Shown here in pieces: positions 4,107-6,178 of a DNA stretch of 6,178 nucleotides. Under the pieces are notes generated by a model. The model saw only the letters and a program-made list of their open reading frames with translations. It was not told the origin of the DNA and searched no databases. The stretch covers positions 1 to 6,178 of the forward strand of contig JBEVMS010000008.1 in the NCBI GenBank assembly GCA_040508515.1, in the 5' to 3' direction. This DNA comes from JBEVMS01 sp040508515. GTDB taxonomy: Bacteria > Pseudomonadota > Gammaproteobacteria > Xanthomonadales > Rhodanobacteraceae. How positions within the stretch are numbered: the first letter of the stretch is position 1; each line of letters starts with the position of its first letter. The translations under genes were made by a program, and so were the position numbers.

Positions 4107-6053
4107 CTACTTGCGCGCCGTGATGATCTCGCTCAGGTAATCCGGCGTGCCCTCGACGCGCACCAAGTGCGGGTATTGCAGGCCGCTGTGATAATCCACC
4201 GACACCGTCCGGTAGGAGCCCTGGAACTTCAGCAACAGCTGGATCGGTGATTGGCTGTCCTTGGCCGCGGTGATCGCTTGCTTGAGCACATCACTCGAAT
4301 AGTTCTGCCCGTTCACCGCCACCACCGTGGCGCCGGTGCTGACACCGGCCTTGAACGCCGGGCCATCCCAGTTCACGTCATTGACCTGCCCCTGCGCAGT
4401 CATCGTCAGTCCGATCGACCAAGTGAAGTTATAGAGATGACGGGCTGATTGCGCGCGAGCGTTGTACTGCTTCTCGTAAGCACTTTCCTGATCGGTATAG
4501 ACCAGTTTCCAGCCGCTGCCATCGATCGCATTCAACGGCGGATTGAGCGCTTGAACGCGTGCGCGCAGAAAGCTCGCCCAATCGTAAGGCGCTACACCGT
4601 TCAAGGTCGCCACGACGTCGTCGAAAGTGTAGGTCTTGGGGACGAAACTACCGTTGTCGACGCCAAAAAATGCACGCGCGAAATCGTCCAGCGATTTGCG
4701 ATCATGCGTGAGCTCGCGCAACTTGGTGTCCGCCTCCAGCCACACCATCTGCCCGGCACTGTAGTACTCCTCGCTCATCTGCCAACTGCGATATGGCAGG
4801 CCAGCACGGTGGGCGGCGGTGGGATCGTTAGTGGTGTCCTCGATCGTCCGCCAGGCGAAGCCAGCACGATTGCGTTGGTAGTTGGCTGCCGTCATCGCCA
4901 GCGCGTCGCGAAATTGCTGCGGCGTCCAGAGGCCGGCGCGCGCCGTCAGCACATAGCCCCAGTATTGCGTCTGCCCTTCGTATACCCACAGCAGAGAATC
5001 GCCCATCGGCACGTTGAAGTTGGGCGTCCACAAGTCGGCGGGACGACGGAATTTACCGTTCCACGAATGCGTGTACTCGTGTGCCAGCAGATCGCGACCG
5101 GTCGCGTTGTCGTTCCAAGCCGTGAAGTAATCGGGGTCCAAACCGTTCTCGCTGGACTGGTGATGCTCCAAGCCATTGCCGCCTAACTCATCCGACAACG
5201 AGAACAAAAAGTCGTAATGGTCGTAGTGATGCGATCCGAACAGACTCGTCGCCTGCGTCACCAGCGCACGATGCGCCTGCAACTGCCCGGGCGTGATTTC
5301 CAGATACTTCGGTGCGTCCGCCACGATGTCTAGATGCACCGGCGACTGGCCGCCCGGGTTGAGATCCACGCGCTTGAAATACAGGCCAGCGTAGATCGGC
5401 GAATCGACCAACGTGTTGAACGTCACCGGTTTGAAGGTGGTGGTGCTGCCCGACTGCGAGGCCGTCTCCAACGCGCTACCGAACTGCCAATTTGCCGGCA
5501 GCGTCACGCTAGGCGCGAAGGTGATGCCACGCGAAAAATAGCCGGCCGGATAAAGCGCCATGCGGTTCCATTCCAGATCCAGCATGCGGTCGGTCATCTC
5601 AAATCCCGAGCTGCGCGTGGACAGGTACTGGAAGCCCGCGTCGATTTGGGTGACGCCTTGCGGCACATCCAAATGAAACGCGTACACGTTGTATTCGTCG
5701 CGCTTCCACATCAGCGGCTTACCGCCGGCGCTGAGCGTGAGACCAGAGAGCATGGCCACCGGACCGCTCGGCGAATGGTTGCCAGGAATCCACTGGGGGT
5801 AGAGCAAAGTCAGGGCACCCGGCTTGACCGGTATCGTTTCGCGCACGCGGTAAATGCCCTGCCTGACGTCGCTGGCATCGACATGGATAGCCACGGTGCC
5901 GGGATACGGCACATCCTGCGGCGGCGGCACCTCGGCGTTGGACGTCTGCGCGCTCACCGCAGCGGCGGCAAGCATCAGTGATATGGCCACGCCAATACTT
6001 GCGTGTTTACAGCAGAAAGCTATCGACGATCCAACAAGAGGGACACGAGACAT
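4107..6053 (-). CDS. M61 family metallopeptidase (glycyl aminopeptidase-like) with PDZ domain
   Basis: A zinc metallopeptidase of MEROPS family M61, 648 residues from the chosen start, close to the family's usual 600-650. An exported N-terminus is predicted: about 18 residues including the basic SRV and CKH, a hydrophobic run ASIGVAISLMLAAAA, and likely cleavage after VSA (residue 35). A beta-rich N-terminal domain follows (about 50-225; LLYPQWIPGNHSPSGPVA is the family signature). The catalytic part has GLEHHQS (294-300) and HEYTHSWNGKFRRP (325-338). His325 and His329 bind zinc, Glu326 is the catalytic base, and Glu359 in WVYEGQTQYWG is the third ligand, so the active site looks intact. A PDZ-like domain lies at about 545-615 (SIGLTMTAQGQV, then VNWDGPAFKAGVSTGATVVAVNGQ). 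Known members remove N-terminal Gly or Ala; the substrate here is unproven. ATG 6053 has GGAG nine bases upstream (6063-6066). In-frame starts at 6101, 6098 and 6083 lack one and would add a poor signal-peptide head. The gene converges on the peroxiredoxin gene and appears unlinked to it. Confidence 0.93.
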   Translation of the reverse strand: MSRVPLVGSSIAFCCKHASIGVAISLMLAAAAVSAQTSNAEVPPPQDVPYPGTVAIHVDASDVRQGIYRVRETIPVKPGALTLLYPQWIPGNHSPSGPVAMLSGLTLSAGGKPLMWKRDEYNVYAFHLDVPQGVTQIDAGFQYLSTRSSGFEMTDRMLDLEWNRMALYPAGYFSRGITFAPSVTLPANWQFGSALETASQSGSTTTFKPVTFNTLVDSPIYAGLYFKRVDLNPGGQSPVHLDIVADAPKYLEITPGQLQAHRALVTQATSLFGSHHYDHYDFLFSLSDELGGNGLEHHQSSENGLDPDYFTAWNDNATGRDLLAHEYTHSWNGKFRRPADLWTPNFNVPMGDSLLWVYEGQTQYWGYVLTARAGLWTPQQFRDALAMTAANYQRNRAGFAWRTIEDTTNDPTAAHRAGLPYRSWQMSEEYYSAGQMVWLEADTKLRELTHDRKSLDDFARAFFGVDNGSFVPKTYTFDDVVATLNGVAPYDWASFLRARVQALNPPLNAIDGSGWKLVYTDQESAYEKQYNARAQSARHLYNFTWSIGLTMTAQGQVNDVNWDGPAFKAGVSTGATVVAVNGQNYSSDVLKQAITAAKDSQSPIQLLLKFQGSYRTVSVDYHSGLQYPHLVRVEGTPDYLSEIITARK

Positions 6054-6062
6054 CACGGGGAG

Positions 6063-6066
6063 CTCC
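6063..6066 (-). promoter_or_regulatory. Ribosome binding site that sets the peptidase start
   Basis: GGAG on the minus strand, nine bases before the ATG at 6053. It favours this start over the in-frame TTG/ATG pair at 6101 and 6098, which would prepend 15-16 residues before the signal peptide. Confidence 0.5.
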
Positions 6067-6142
6067 AGTAAGCGAATAACCATTCCCCAACTTAGCATCA
6101 ACCCGACGTCGATTCATTTTTCGTTATCCGATGGGCGTTACG

Positions 6143-6148
6143 ACTATA
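6143..6148 (-). promoter_or_regulatory. Candidate -10 box of the peptidase gene
   Basis: TATAGT on the minus strand, within ACGTATAGTC, the same ten bases that hold the TetR -10 box at 1216-1225. It would give a 5' leader of about 80 bases. No good -35 hexamer lies at 16-18 bp spacing, so the call is weak. Confidence 0.25.
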
Positions 6149-6178
6149 CGTGCGGGTTGCATGCATCACCGATCGCAG

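Noticed and set aside
4449..5186. Long plus-strand open frame of 245 codons opposite the peptidase gene
   Set aside because: It lies wholly antisense to a well-supported M61 gene with an intact zinc site. It is rich in Arg, Val and Ala, has no recognisable motif, and is a typical mirror frame of GC-rich coding DNA.
5334..5981. Second plus-strand open frame (215 codons) opposite the peptidase gene
   Set aside because: Same reasoning: Arg/His-rich, no domain, fully overlapped by the N-terminal half of the peptidase.
1..6178. Window as a new multi-gene defence or metabolic system
   Set aside because: All five complete genes belong to familiar families, and their spacing and strands indicate separate units. 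There is no hallmark nuclease, toxin, NTPase or mobile gene.

Overview
The window reads as moderately GC-rich Gram-negative chromosomal DNA. Codon use, an exported PrxQ/Bcp-type peroxiredoxin and a large exported M61 peptidase with a PDZ domain fit a gammaproteobacterium of the Xanthomonadales (Dyella, Luteibacter or Rhodanobacter type). That assignment is inference from gene style, not a match I could test. I see no mobile element, CRISPR array, tRNA or rRNA.

Layout. Positions 1-97 (minus strand) hold what may be the N-terminus of a small membrane protein running off the left edge. Positions 98-589 carry no convincing gene, but they hold a strong hairpin, a cluster of GATC sites and an AT-rich patch with 8-bp phased CATAT repeats. 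A TetR-type repressor (590-1210, minus) is divergent from a peroxiredoxin-like CxxC protein (1273-1845, plus). The 62-bp gap between them contains a 23-bp near-perfect palindrome placed over the promoter of the plus-strand gene. After a 338-bp non-coding gap with several hairpins comes an aldo/keto reductase (2184-3278, plus). A 209-bp leader with competing stem-loops then precedes an exported peroxiredoxin (3488-4033, plus), which ends at a textbook intrinsic terminator (4067-4101). The M61 metallopeptidase (4107-6053, minus) converges on that terminator.

How the genes fit together. The TetR/peroxiredoxin-like pair looks like a self-contained local switch: repressor, operator and one target. 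The aldo/keto reductase and the exported peroxiredoxin are each monocistronic by spacing. Three of the five full-length genes are thiol or carbonyl redox enzymes, so the stretch has an oxidative or electrophile-stress flavour, but nothing in the sequence ties them into one regulon. The palindrome half-site is not repeated upstream of the other two redox genes. I did not find a clearly new multi-gene system. The most testable signals are the TetR operator with a possibly leaderless repressor mRNA, the phased CATAT repeats, and the edge ORF with an apparently non-canonical start.
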